Positions 27,463-36,037 of a DNA stretch of 64,000 nucleotides are shown piece after piece; position 1 is the first letter of the stretch, and the number at the start of each line of letters is the position of its first letter. The notes beneath the pieces were generated by a model that saw nothing but the letters and a program-made list of their open reading frames with translations, did not search any database and was not told where the DNA came from. The stretch spans positions 1 to 64,000 of the forward strand of contig CAILYC010000031.1 of the NCBI GenBank assembly GCA_903838355.1, written 5' to 3'. This DNA comes from an uncultured Burkholderiales bacterium. GTDB taxonomy: Bacteria > Pseudomonadota > Gammaproteobacteria > Burkholderiales > Burkholderiaceae_C. The translations under genes and the position numbers were made by a program.

Positions 27463-28782
27463 TTAGACCGGGTTTGGGCTTTGCGCGCTCAGCATATAAG
27501 CTTTCCAAGCAATGAACTGGTTTCTCATCACCACTTCCGATGTGCCGTTGTTGGAGTAAAGGACGCCTTCTTTTTCAGTGTCTTGGCCGTAATTGCGGTG
27601 CAGGCTCACCCATTCGCCCCCGTTCGATTGCAGACCAATTTGAGCTTTGGTCCAGTTTTCCAAATCGTCTGCATTGATCATGGTGGCGGGGGAATTCACC
27701 AAATTGAAGTACCACAAGGAGCGTTGGTAAATGGCTTCAGGCACACCTTTGAGTCTGAAATGCCAAATCTCCGACTGGGTTTCGCTCGCTGAGATGGGCC
27801 TCAAACAACGCAATTGCTGCAGCGGCGACTGCACCGAAAGATAGGGGTAAATCAAGACGTGGTGAATGCTTCGCCCCAAGTATTCCTCGCCTTTTTCTTC
27901 ACCATAAGCTTTTTTCAGGATGCCTTCGTATTCAACGGTGTCGGGGTCGGTGGGGCGCAGTCCCATGTAAGCCTTCAAGATACCATGGCCATGGGGGAAG
28001 TTGACGGTTTGCACGCTGTCCCATTGGTCAAAACTCGATGCAAAGGTGGAGAGGTAATGGAAAAATAGAGGGGCCGAGCCATTGTCTGATTTCAATCTTT
28101 GCTCCACACGTCGAGCAGCCACCCCCGTGGATTGGTGCGTGACCGAGGGGTGCAAGGCGTCGAGTTGGTTTTCCATGAAGAATTTCCAGTTCGATTTTTG
28201 CACGACGCGGTGCATCACTGGAACAGCCTCGACTTCACCCATGGGTGAGCGGTCACACATGTCGTCAAAGGCGACTTTGGCATCCCCCAAGAACTCAAGC
28301 AAGTCGGGCCCTGTCGAGGACAAAGAGGCAAAGACAAATCCTCGGTAACTCTTGACTCTGGCAGCGGGTACCATGCTGCTGTCGGGGTCGCTCGTCTTCA
28401 AGGCCGTGCCGTCATAGCCTTTCATCAAGGGAATGGCTCTGACTTTGCCATTGAGGTGAAAACTCCAAGCATGGTAAGAGCAGACAAAGGCTTGTCCGGT
28501 GTTGCCACTTTGGTTGCCACACAACTGCACCCCGCGGTGGGGACAACGGTTGTAGAGCACCTGAACCACTTGGTCCTTGTCTCTCACCATCACCATGGGC
28601 TGGCGCCCGATTTGAACCGTCCAGTAGTCGCCCACGTTTTTGACCTGGGATTCGTGGCCGCAGTAGACCCACGCTTTTTCAAAAATATGTTCCATCTCCA
28701 GCTCAAACAAACGCTCGTCGGTGTAGACACTTTTGTGAACCTTGTCGGGTTGCACCAAGTGTTCCAGGTCAAGGGTGGTCAT
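27463..28782 (-). CDS. Aromatic-ring-hydroxylating dioxygenase alpha subunit (Rieske)
   Basis: Catalytic subunit of a Rieske non-haem iron oxygenase, 439 residues. The 2Fe-2S ligands are C80-H82 (NRCPHRG) and C101-H104 (VCSYHAW). The mononuclear iron site follows in NQLDALHPSVTH: bridging D208 and ligands H211 and H216. With the beta subunit gene next door this is a benzoate/toluate/biphenyl-type alpha-beta oxygenase; the substrate cannot be read from sequence. No ferredoxin or reductase gene lies nearby, so electrons must come from elsewhere, possibly the reductase at 59.5 kb. It is co-directional with the Liv-type importer, suggesting the imported compound is the substrate. Confidence 0.94.
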   Translation of the reverse strand: MTTLDLEHLVQPDKVHKSVYTDERLFELEMEHIFEKAWVYCGHESQVKNVGDYWTVQIGRQPMVMVRDKDQVVQVLYNRCPHRGVQLCGNQSGNTGQAFVCSYHAWSFHLNGKVRAIPLMKGYDGTALKTSDPDSSMVPAARVKSYRGFVFASLSSTGPDLLEFLGDAKVAFDDMCDRSPMGEVEAVPVMHRVVQKSNWKFFMENQLDALHPSVTHQSTGVAARRVEQRLKSDNGSAPLFFHYLSTFASSFDQWDSVQTVNFPHGHGILKAYMGLRPTDPDTVEYEGILKKAYGEEKGEEYLGRSIHHVLIYPYLSVQSPLQQLRCLRPISASETQSEIWHFRLKGVPEAIYQRSLWYFNLVNSPATMINADDLENWTKAQIGLQSNGGEWVSLHRNYGQDTEKEGVLYSNNGTSEVVMRNQFIAWKAYMLSAQSPNPV

Positions 28783-28919
28783 GCCATTCTCCAGTTGTCA
28801 AATGTAGAGCCCATCAAAGGGGGGGGTGCTGGTGAGTTGACACAGCATAACCACGCTCGGGGCCAGGGTTGAATCATCATTTCGATTGACCGAGTTTAAA
28901 GGATTGGGAGCCCAGTTTT

Positions 28920-29633
28920 TTAAACGCCCAAATAACGATGCCACACATCGCGATTTTGCGCCAGATCGCTCGAGTGGCCCGTCCAAGCCACAGCACCGCG
29001 CTCCATGATCAGGTGACGATCACACAGCTCAATGAGCCGCTCCACGTACTTGTCCACGATGATGAGGGTTTGGCCCTCGTTTCTCAGCAAGCGCAGGCAG
29101 TTCCAAATTTCTTCTCGAATCAAAGGCGCCAGTCCTTCGCTGGCTTCGTCCAAGATCAACAATTTCGGGTGGGTGACCAAGGCGCGTCCGATGGCCAGCA
29201 TTTGCTGCTCGCCCCCCGAGAGTTGCCGCCCGAGGTGGTGTCGACGCTCGGCCAAGCGGCCAAAGAGTTGATAGACGCGCTTATCGTTCCACGCGGGCAG
29301 GCCCGATCGTGGGGGTTTTGTAAATGCCGTGAGGTGTTCATGAACGGTGAGGTTGGGAAAGACATGTCTCCCCTCTGGCACCACGGACAGTCCCAAGTTG
29401 GCAATGCGATCAATGGACCATCCCTTCAAGGACTGCCCCTGCCACTCAATGGCACCTTGGTGGTGGCTTTTAAGACCCAAGATGCATTTCAAAAGGGTAC
29501 TCTTGCCCATGCCATTTCGGCCAAGCAGTCCAATGCACTCACCGCTTTGGATGGACAAGTCCACGCCAAAGAGGACCTGTGACAGGCCATAAGAGGCTTG
29601 CAAACCATGCACCTTCAAAAGAGCGGAGCTCAT
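28920..29633 (-). CDS. livF: Liv-type ABC transporter ATP-binding protein (LivF-like)
   Basis: One of two ATPases of a branched-chain amino-acid-type (HAAT) importer, 237 residues. Walker A GRNGMGKSTLLK, signature LSGGEQQM, Walker B LLILDEASEGLAP and the switch histidine replaced by valine/aspartate context (LIIVDKYVERL). The EASEGLAP element is typical of LivF. Its ATG overlaps the livG stop (ATGA at 29630-29633). The usual EH after LIIV, for example LIVEQ in LivF, reads LIIVDK here, a small deviation in the family pattern. Although named for leucine, this class also takes up aromatic acids, amides and urea. Confidence 0.93.
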   Translation of the reverse strand: MSSALLKVHGLQASYGLSQVLFGVDLSIQSGECIGLLGRNGMGKSTLLKCILGLKSHHQGAIEWQGQSLKGWSIDRIANLGLSVVPEGRHVFPNLTVHEHLTAFTKPPRSGLPAWNDKRVYQLFGRLAERRHHLGRQLSGGEQQMLAIGRALVTHPKLLILDEASEGLAPLIREEIWNCLRLLRNEGQTLIIVDKYVERLIELCDRHLIMERGAVAWTGHSSDLAQNRDVWHRYLGV

Positions 29634-30385
29634 GCGTGTTCATCTCCCAAATAGGCTTGGATCACGGCGGGGTCTTGTCGAATGGATTGAGGAGTTCCAC
29701 TGGCAATAATTTGGCCGTTGACCAACACGGAGAGTCGGTGGGCCAAGCGAAACACGGTGTCCATGTCGTGCTCAATGAGCAAGATGGCAGCAGTTTTGTT
29801 GAGCCGCTCTATGAGGGCGATGATGCGCTCAGACTCTTGAGCGCCAGTCCCCGCCATCGGCTCGTCCAAAAGGATGAGTTTGGGTTGTGTTGCCAAGGCC
29901 AGCCCAAGCTCCAAAATTCTTTGTTCCGCGTGGGACAAGGTCTGGGCGAGTTCGCTGTGACGATGCGCAAGACCAATGTCGCTCAAGATGGCCTGGGCCT
30001 GGTCGTTCAAGGCTCGATCCTCTTTGGCCGGTCGCCAAAAAGAAAACGAGTGGCCACGTTTGGCCTGAAGAGCCAATGCGATGTTGTCCAGGCAGGTCAT
30101 GGATTTGAAAAGACGGGTGATTTGGTAGGAGCGCACCAGTCCTTTTTGGACACGCTCGTGCATGGACAAATGGGTGACTTGCTGGCCTTCAAAAAATAAC
30201 TCGCCACTGTCGCTTTGGAGTTGACCACTCAACTGGGTCACCAAGGTGGTTTTGCCCGCCCCATTGGGTCCAATCAAGGCGTGTATTTCGTGGGGGTAAA
30301 CCTCAAGACTGACATGGTTTGTGGCCAGCAATTCGCCATAGCGTTTGACCAAGTCGTGGGCTTGCAAAATGGCGCTGGGCTTCAT
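29630..30385 (-). CDS. livG: Liv-type ABC transporter ATP-binding protein (LivG-like)
   Basis: Second ATPase of the importer, 251 residues. Walker A GPNGAGKTTLVTQL, signature LSHAEQRILELG in the place of LSYGQQR, Walker B LILLDEPMAGTG and switch H in LLIEHDMDTVF. The longer helical segment between Walker A and the signature and the EPMAG element identify the LivG type. The LSHAEQ signature replaces the usual glycine by alanine, a known tolerated change in this group. Start overlaps the livM stop and stop overlaps the livF start, so translation of the three genes is coupled. Confidence 0.93.
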   Translation of the reverse strand: MKPSAILQAHDLVKRYGELLATNHVSLEVYPHEIHALIGPNGAGKTTLVTQLSGQLQSDSGELFFEGQQVTHLSMHERVQKGLVRSYQITRLFKSMTCLDNIALALQAKRGHSFSFWRPAKEDRALNDQAQAILSDIGLAHRHSELAQTLSHAEQRILELGLALATQPKLILLDEPMAGTGAQESERIIALIERLNKTAAILLIEHDMDTVFRLAHRLSVLVNGQIIASGTPQSIRQDPAVIQAYLGDEHA

Positions 30386-31407
30386 GGGGAGCCCTTCTTT
30401 GGGGTCTGCGCTTGGGGTGGTGGCCCGGGTTTAAGCCGCAAGGAGGCGCTGGCTTTGGCCCACAAGCCGCTGAGTCCTTGCGGTGTCAAGAGGACCACAG
30501 AGAGCAAAAACCAGCCCACATAAAAAGCGCCATGGGTCGTGTATTGCGCCAAAATCGTCTCCAACCCCAAAAGTGTGATGGCACCCCAAATGCCACAGCT
30601 CAGGGTCCCCACCCCGCCCAAAATCACCATGATCATCAAAAGCCCCGACTCCATCCAATGGAGCACGTTGGGACCCACATATTTTTGTTGATTCACGAGC
30701 AAGGCGCCCGCCAGTCCTGCCAGCATGGCCGAGAGCGTGAAGGCCACAAGTTTGTATTGAAAAGCGTTGATGCCAATCGATTCCACACGCGTATCATCGT
30801 CCTTCAAGGCTTGCAAGACGCGGCCAAATTTCGAGCGCAGGAGTCGATTCATTAAAAAGAGGCTCGCACACACCGTGAACAACACCAACCAATAAAATTG
30901 CAGGTCTTTTTTGAGATGCTCTCCAAGGCCCAAGGTGAAGCGCTGGGCCAAATTAATGCCCTCGTCTCCACCAAAACTTTTGATGGAGTTGATCAGGTAA
31001 AACATCATTTGGGCAAAGGCGAGCGTGATCATGATGAAGTACACCCCGCGCGTGCGCAGACTCACCAGCCCGATGAGCAGCGCCAAGCCGCCACTCACCG
31101 CGATCGATGCACCCAGACAAGCCCAGGCGTTGGTGACGCCGGCCCCCATCAGCATGGCCGTGGTGTAGGCGCCAGCACCTAAATAGGCCGCATGTCCAAA
31201 GGAGATGAGGCCACCATAGCCTAAAATGAAGTTCAAGCTGCAAGCCGCCAGTCCCAAGATCAACATTTTGCTCAGCAGGGAAATGTAAAAGCCCGAATCG
31301 AAGGCGATGAGCACCCAAGGCGCTGAGACACCCACGGCAATGGCAAAGATCCACGGCAGGCATTGACGCGTCACGGGCCAGTGGGGGACAGGGGTTGGGG
31401 TTTTCAA
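30382..31407 (-). CDS. livM: Liv-type ABC transporter permease (LivM-like)
   Basis: Inner-membrane permease of 341 residues with about ten hydrophobic segments. Family motifs: LNFILGYGGLISFGHAAYLGAGAYTTA in the N-terminal half and GRVLQALKDDDTRVESIGIN, the cytoplasmic loop that contacts the ATPase. The C-terminal tail is rich in proline and basic residues. It pairs with the LivH-like permease encoded just upstream (27 bases) to form the channel. Confidence 0.94.
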   Translation of the reverse strand: MKTPTPVPHWPVTRQCLPWIFAIAVGVSAPWVLIAFDSGFYISLLSKMLILGLAACSLNFILGYGGLISFGHAAYLGAGAYTTAMLMGAGVTNAWACLGASIAVSGGLALLIGLVSLRTRGVYFIMITLAFAQMMFYLINSIKSFGGDEGINLAQRFTLGLGEHLKKDLQFYWLVLFTVCASLFLMNRLLRSKFGRVLQALKDDDTRVESIGINAFQYKLVAFTLSAMLAGLAGALLVNQQKYVGPNVLHWMESGLLMIMVILGGVGTLSCGIWGAITLLGLETILAQYTTHGAFYVGWFLLSVVLLTPQGLSGLWAKASASLRLKPGPPPQAQTPKKGSP

Positions 31408-31434
31408 TTGGCGAAGCCTCAGAATTTAGCGGGC

Positions 31435-32355
31435 TCAGTTGTTCGAGCTGAACAGCCCCTGGGGCTTGTAAAACAAAACCCCAGCCATCAAGACATAAAC
31501 CAAGATGGAGGCCAAAGAAGGTCCCGCAGCACTCGCCCACAAGGGTGGCAAAAATAGCCCCAAAACGTGAGGCAGCAAGCCGCGACCCAAGGTGTCGACC
31601 ACACCCACCAAAATTGAGCCCACAAAGGCGCCCCAAATTGAGCCGATGCCACCGATCACAATCACGACAAAGGCCAAAATTAAGATGTTCTCACCCATGC
31701 CCACTTGCACCGCGAGCAAGGGTGCCAGCATGGCGCCAGAGAACGCGCACATGGCGGCCCCGAGTCCAAAGACGGCGGTGAAAAGTCGCTTGATGTTGAT
31801 CCCCATGGACATGGCCATCTGTCTGTCCGATGCGCCTGCTCGCACCCAAGCACCGAGCTTGGTGTGGTTGACCAAGAGGTACAAGGCGAGTGCCAAGACG
31901 CTCCCCATGCCGATGAGCATGAGTCGGTAGCTAGGATAGAGGAGACCGGGTAAGATTTCAATGGGTCCGGAAAGCGCTGCTGGGGCAGACAAAGGCAAAT
32001 CGGTGCCCCACACCATCTTGACCGATTCATTCAAGATGAGGATGAGGGCAAAGGTGGCGAGCACTTGCGAGAGGTGATCTCGGGCGTAGAGTGGTCTGAG
32101 AAGCGTGACCTCCATGATCATCCCGATCCCCGCAGTCAAGACCATGGCCAAGGCCACACTCAAGGCAAAAGAGTCGATCAAAGGGTAAAGCCAAGCCGCG
32201 AGGAAGGCCCCCACCATGTAGAGCGCACCATGGGCCAAATTGATCATGTCCATGATGCCAAACACCAAGGTGAGCCCCGAGGCGAGCAAAAACAGCATCA
32301 AGCCAAACTGCAGGCCATTCAAGGCCTGCTCGATCAACAAGATAGAACTCATCAC
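31435..32355 (-). CDS. livH: Liv-type ABC transporter permease (LivH-like)
   Basis: Inner-membrane permease of 306 residues, eight or so hydrophobic segments. Typical blocks are SGLTLVFGIMDMINLAHGALYMVGAF near the start and the ATPase-contact loop with GASDRQMAMSMGINIKRLF. It forms the transmembrane pore with LivM. Order on the minus strand is binding protein, LivH, LivM, LivG, LivF, Rieske alpha, beta, the canonical liv order followed by the oxygenase. Confidence 0.94.
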   Translation of the reverse strand: MMSSILLIEQALNGLQFGLMLFLLASGLTLVFGIMDMINLAHGALYMVGAFLAAWLYPLIDSFALSVALAMVLTAGIGMIMEVTLLRPLYARDHLSQVLATFALILILNESVKMVWGTDLPLSAPAALSGPIEILPGLLYPSYRLMLIGMGSVLALALYLLVNHTKLGAWVRAGASDRQMAMSMGINIKRLFTAVFGLGAAMCAFSGAMLAPLLAVQVGMGENILILAFVVIVIGGIGSIWGAFVGSILVGVVDTLGRGLLPHVLGLFLPPLWASAAGPSLASILVYVLMAGVLFYKPQGLFSSNN

Positions 32356-32373
32356 ACGCCCAAACCTAAAAGC

Positions 32374-33558
32374 TCAACGCAGTGGGCAATCTTGGACGTA
32401 AGCGTCACCGTGGTTGGTCATGATGGGTTGGCCCACGATTTTGTTGATCAAACGGCCTTGCCCATCTTTTTGCACTTCGCGCAGGTAGTAGTTTTGGATG
32501 GGGTAGTGGTTGGTGTTGAATTTGAAGTCACCGCGCACCGATGCAAACTTGGCGTCTTTGAGGTTTTTGCGCAATTGGTCTTTGTCGGCCAAGTTGCCAC
32601 TGCTTGCACGAACGGCTGCATCAATCAAGAGCGCGGTGTCATAGCCCTGAGCGGCATAAAGGGTGGGCAAGCGTTTGTACTCTTTTTCAAATTCGGCCAC
32701 AAACTTTTTGTTCGCGGCATTGGGCAAATCCAGTCCCCAGTGGGAGGTGTCAAAGATGCCCATCATGTCGGCACCCACGCCACGAATGATGTCTTGGTCA
32801 GCCCCAAAACCTGGGACCAAAAGTTTTGTGTCTTTGGCCAAGCCCGCTGCCACAAACTGTTTGATGAAATTCACACCGGGACCACCGGGTAAAAAGACAT
32901 AGAGCACTTCGGGCTTGGCGGCGCGAATCTCGGCCAATTCGGCCGAATAGTCCAATTGGCCAAGCTTGGTGTAAACCTCACCCAAAATTTTGCCTTTGTA
33001 AAAACGCTTAAAACCGGCCAAGGAGTCTTGACCCGCTTGGTAGTTGGGGGCCATCAAATAAGCGCTCTTGACCCCTTTATTGGTGGCGTATTGGCCTGCC
33101 GCTTCGTGGTAGGCGTCGTTGGGCCAAGACACCGCAAAGAAGTTGGCACTGCATTGTTTGCCAGCCAAGGGGGAGGGTGCCGCGTTGGGGCTCAAATAAA
33201 AGATGCCGGTGTCCTCGGTGGCTGGCAGCGCCGCGAGCATGATGTTGGAAAAAACCACCCCAGTCATGAAGTCCACATGGTCCTTTTGCACCATTTTCTC
33301 AAAGAGCTCTTTGGCCACATCGGGCTTGAATTGGTCGTCGCCGATCAACACTTCGGCGGGCAAGCCCCCGAGTTTGCCGCCGTTGAGTTTGACGGCCAGC
33401 ATGAAAGCGTCGCGAATATCGGTCCCCAGTGCAGACGATGGCCCCGACAAGGTGCTCACAAATCCAACCTTGATCTTGTCGGCCGCAATGGCCCAAGACG
33501 TGAGGCCAAGGCACAGTGCGCTCAGGATCAACTGGGCAGTCATTTTTCTGATGTTCAT
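32374..33558 (-). CDS. Liv-type ABC transporter periplasmic binding protein
   Basis: Periplasmic receptor of the importer, 394 residues. A signal peptide (LILSALCLGLTSWAIA, cut before ADKIK) is followed by the type I periplasmic-binding fold: KVGFVSTLSGPSSALGTDIRDAF, then LIGDDQFKPDVAKELFEKMV. I start at ATG 33558, with GGAG seven bases upstream; the frame runs open for 200 bases more without a signal peptide. Close in type to receptors for aromatic acids such as those linked to benzoate or hydroxybenzoate genes, but this is a guess from context. Promoter-proximal gene of the operon, divergent from the IOR genes. Confidence 0.93.
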   Translation of the reverse strand: MNIRKMTAQLILSALCLGLTSWAIAADKIKVGFVSTLSGPSSALGTDIRDAFMLAVKLNGGKLGGLPAEVLIGDDQFKPDVAKELFEKMVQKDHVDFMTGVVFSNIMLAALPATEDTGIFYLSPNAAPSPLAGKQCSANFFAVSWPNDAYHEAAGQYATNKGVKSAYLMAPNYQAGQDSLAGFKRFYKGKILGEVYTKLGQLDYSAELAEIRAAKPEVLYVFLPGGPGVNFIKQFVAAGLAKDTKLLVPGFGADQDIIRGVGADMMGIFDTSHWGLDLPNAANKKFVAEFEKEYKRLPTLYAAQGYDTALLIDAAVRASSGNLADKDQLRKNLKDAKFASVRGDFKFNTNHYPIQNYYLREVQKDGQGRLINKIVGQPIMTNHGDAYVQDCPLR

Positions 33559-33726
33559 TGAAAACTCCATAGGGTTTTTTTGAAAGAATGCGTTCAAGGG
33601 TTTAGGCCGCGGATTCGGGTTTTCCCTTGTATGCACCGTGTGAAAATTCATTTCGATGATGAGGCCCGATGACAACAAGGAGAACAAACATGATACAGGC
33701 AAAGACGGCCCATAAAGAAGGGCATC

Positions 33727-33742
33727 AGGGAAATCATTCCCT
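33727..33742. promoter_or_regulatory. Palindrome between the importer operon and the IOR genes
   Basis: AGGGAAATCATTCCCT, six-base perfect arms around ATCA, in the shared 296-base divergent upstream region. A TATTAT lies at 33766-33771 on the plus strand. A likely operator for a dimeric regulator; no regulator gene is encoded next to it. Confidence 0.45.
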
Positions 33743-33854
33743 ATCGGGTGTCTGCAGGCCAATGATATTATGAGCTTGAATTCAGAGCAACATCAATGCA
33801 CGCATGCCTCCACACAGAGCGTGCCAATGGAAGAACAGTTGAGGTAAAAAAACA

Positions 33855-36035
33855 ATGGCTGAGCGCTCATTCAAAGAAGAGGTCCAAAAGCTCAAGCTCG
33901 GCGAGGGCGAGGAGTTTCGTGGCGAGGGCATTTTGGCGGTCACCAAAGCACTGCTTGAGTCGGGCGTGTCCTATGTGGCGGGTTATCAAGGGGCGCCCAT
34001 CTCGCACTTGATGGATGTGCTCTCGGACGCCCAAGACATTTTGACTCAACAAGGCGTTCGCTTTGAGAGCAGCGCCAGCGAAGCGACAGCGGCGGCAACC
34101 TTGGCGGCCAGTGTCAATTACCCCTTGCGAGGCGCCGTGACCTTCAAGGCCACTGTCGGCACCAATGTCGCAAGCGACGCCTTGGCCAATTTGTCCTCAG
34201 GGGGTGTCTTGGGTGGGGCCCTCATCATAGTGGGTGAGGACTATGGGGATGGGTCGTCCATCATGCAAGAGAGAAGCCATGCCTTTGCCATGAAGTCTCA
34301 AATCTGGCTGCTCGACCCCAGGCCCAATTTGCCCAGCATGGTGCGGGCCGTCAAAATGGGGTTTGAGCTCTCGGAGGCCAGCAACACGCCAGTCATGATG
34401 CAACTTCGCATTCGCGCGTGTCATGTGCACGGCCGCTTCAAAACGTCGCAAAACTTGAAGCCCAAGTTTACCTTGGCCGATGCGCTCAAGAACCCCAAGC
34501 GCGACGTCTCTCGCATCGTCTTGCCCCCTGCCTCCTTTGTGCATGAGCAAGAAAAAGTGATCTCGCGTTGGCCCAAAGCCATCAAGTTCATCCAAGAGCA
34601 TGAGCTCAATGAGTTTTTTGCGCTGGGAAAGGGGCCTATTGGCATCATCTTGCAAGGCGGCATGTACAACACCGTGGTGAGAGCGCTGCAAAGGCTTGGG
34701 CTGTCTGATGTCTACGGTCAAAGTCAAGTGCCCTTGTATGTGATGAATGTGGCTTACCCTGTCATCCCCACGGAAGTGCTGAAGTTTTGCCAAGGCTTGG
34801 AAGCGGTTTTGATGGTCGAGGAGGGTCAACCCAACCATGTTGAGCAAAACTTGGCACACCTGCTCAGAAGCGAAGGGGTCCAAACGCAGCTTCATGGCAA
34901 AGACTTTTTGCCCCTGGCTGGGGAGTATGTGAGCAGTGCGGTTGAAAAGGGTCTGGGGGACTTTTTGCGCTACTACGGTGGTTTGCCAAAGACTGCGGCC
35001 AACCTTGAGTCCTCACTGCAAAGCGATCAAGCTGTCGACTCCATACCCCGTGAGCGCCATGCCGAGGTGATCAAGGCCATTGCACCGCATGTGCATGCTC
35101 GCCCGCCTGGGTTTTGCACTGGCTGCCCTGAGCGCCCCATTTTTACCGCCATGAAGCTCATGGAAAAAGAACTGGGGACTCACCACGTCAGCGCTGACAT
35201 TGGTTGTCACTTGTTTTCTATCTTGCCGCCCTTTAATTTGGGCAACACCACCATGGGTTATGGCCTGGGTACTGCCGGCTCTTCCGCCTTCAATGACGCG
35301 GCTTCTAGCAAAGCCATCTCTATCATGGGAGATGGCGGTTTTTGGCACAATGGCTTGACCTCAGGTGTGGCCAACGCTGTCTTCAATAAAAGCCGCAACT
35401 TGACCCTCATTGTCGACAACAGTTACACCTCGGCCACGGGTGGCCAAGATGTGCTGTCTTCCAAAGCCAGCAACCCCACCCGAAGCACCGGTCACGCCAT
35501 CGAAAAAGCGGTCAAAGGTGTGGGGGTGACGTGGGTCAAAATGGTGAGACGAACCTATGACGTCGCGGGCATGCGAGACGCCATGAAGTTGGCATTGAAC
35601 AGTGAGATGGAAGGCCCCAAGGTGATCATCGCTCAGTCCGAGTGCATGCTCAACAAGCAAAGGCGCGAGAAACCTTTGGTTCGAGCTGCACTCGCGCGCG
35701 GTGAACGCGTGGTGCGCGAAAAGTTCGGTGTGGACGAAGACACTTGCACGGGAGACCATTCTTGCATTCGCCTCTCGGGATGTCCATCACTGTCGATCAA
35801 AGACAACCCCGACCCATTGCGGCGAGAGCCGGTGGCAACCGTGTTGGACAGTTGTGTGGGATGCGGCGTTTGCGGCGAAGCGGCCCATGCGGCCGTGTTG
35901 TGTCCCTCCTTTTATGATGCAAAAATTATCTCCAATCCTGGGCTTTGGGAGCGCGTGCGCGGCAAGACGGCCCGAACAATTATTGCTTGGGTCCAGGCGA
36001 GACTGCACTCGCGCTCTATGCGTTATGGGTTTTGA
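33855..36035 (+). CDS. Indolepyruvate-type 2-oxoacid:ferredoxin oxidoreductase, alpha subunit
   Basis: Thiamine-diphosphate enzyme converting aryl-pyruvates to aryl-acetyl-CoA with reduction of ferredoxin. 726 residues. N-terminal pyrimidine-binding domain (GYQGAPISHLMDVL; FESSASEATAAATLAAS), middle domain, then the ThDP motif GDGGFWHNG at about 492 ending in LIVDNSYTSATGG. Near 610-700 are cysteines in CTGDHSCIRLSGCPSL and CVGCGVCGEAAHAAVLCP, matching one complete and one partial 4Fe-4S site. Such aerobic proteobacterial IORs act on phenyl-, hydroxyphenyl- or indolepyruvate. The beta gene starts two bases later. Probably controlled from the divergent region with the importer. Confidence 0.92.
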   Translation: MAERSFKEEVQKLKLGEGEEFRGEGILAVTKALLESGVSYVAGYQGAPISHLMDVLSDAQDILTQQGVRFESSASEATAAATLAASVNYPLRGAVTFKATVGTNVASDALANLSSGGVLGGALIIVGEDYGDGSSIMQERSHAFAMKSQIWLLDPRPNLPSMVRAVKMGFELSEASNTPVMMQLRIRACHVHGRFKTSQNLKPKFTLADALKNPKRDVSRIVLPPASFVHEQEKVISRWPKAIKFIQEHELNEFFALGKGPIGIILQGGMYNTVVRALQRLGLSDVYGQSQVPLYVMNVAYPVIPTEVLKFCQGLEAVLMVEEGQPNHVEQNLAHLLRSEGVQTQLHGKDFLPLAGEYVSSAVEKGLGDFLRYYGGLPKTAANLESSLQSDQAVDSIPRERHAEVIKAIAPHVHARPPGFCTGCPERPIFTAMKLMEKELGTHHVSADIGCHLFSILPPFNLGNTTMGYGLGTAGSSAFNDAASSKAISIMGDGGFWHNGLTSGVANAVFNKSRNLTLIVDNSYTSATGGQDVLSSKASNPTRSTGHAIEKAVKGVGVTWVKMVRRTYDVAGMRDAMKLALNSEMEGPKVIIAQSECMLNKQRREKPLVRAALARGERVVREKFGVDEDTCTGDHSCIRLSGCPSLSIKDNPDPLRREPVATVLDSCVGCGVCGEAAHAAVLCPSFYDAKIISNPGLWERVRGKTARTIIAWVQARLHSRSMRYGF

Positions 36036-36037
36036 AC

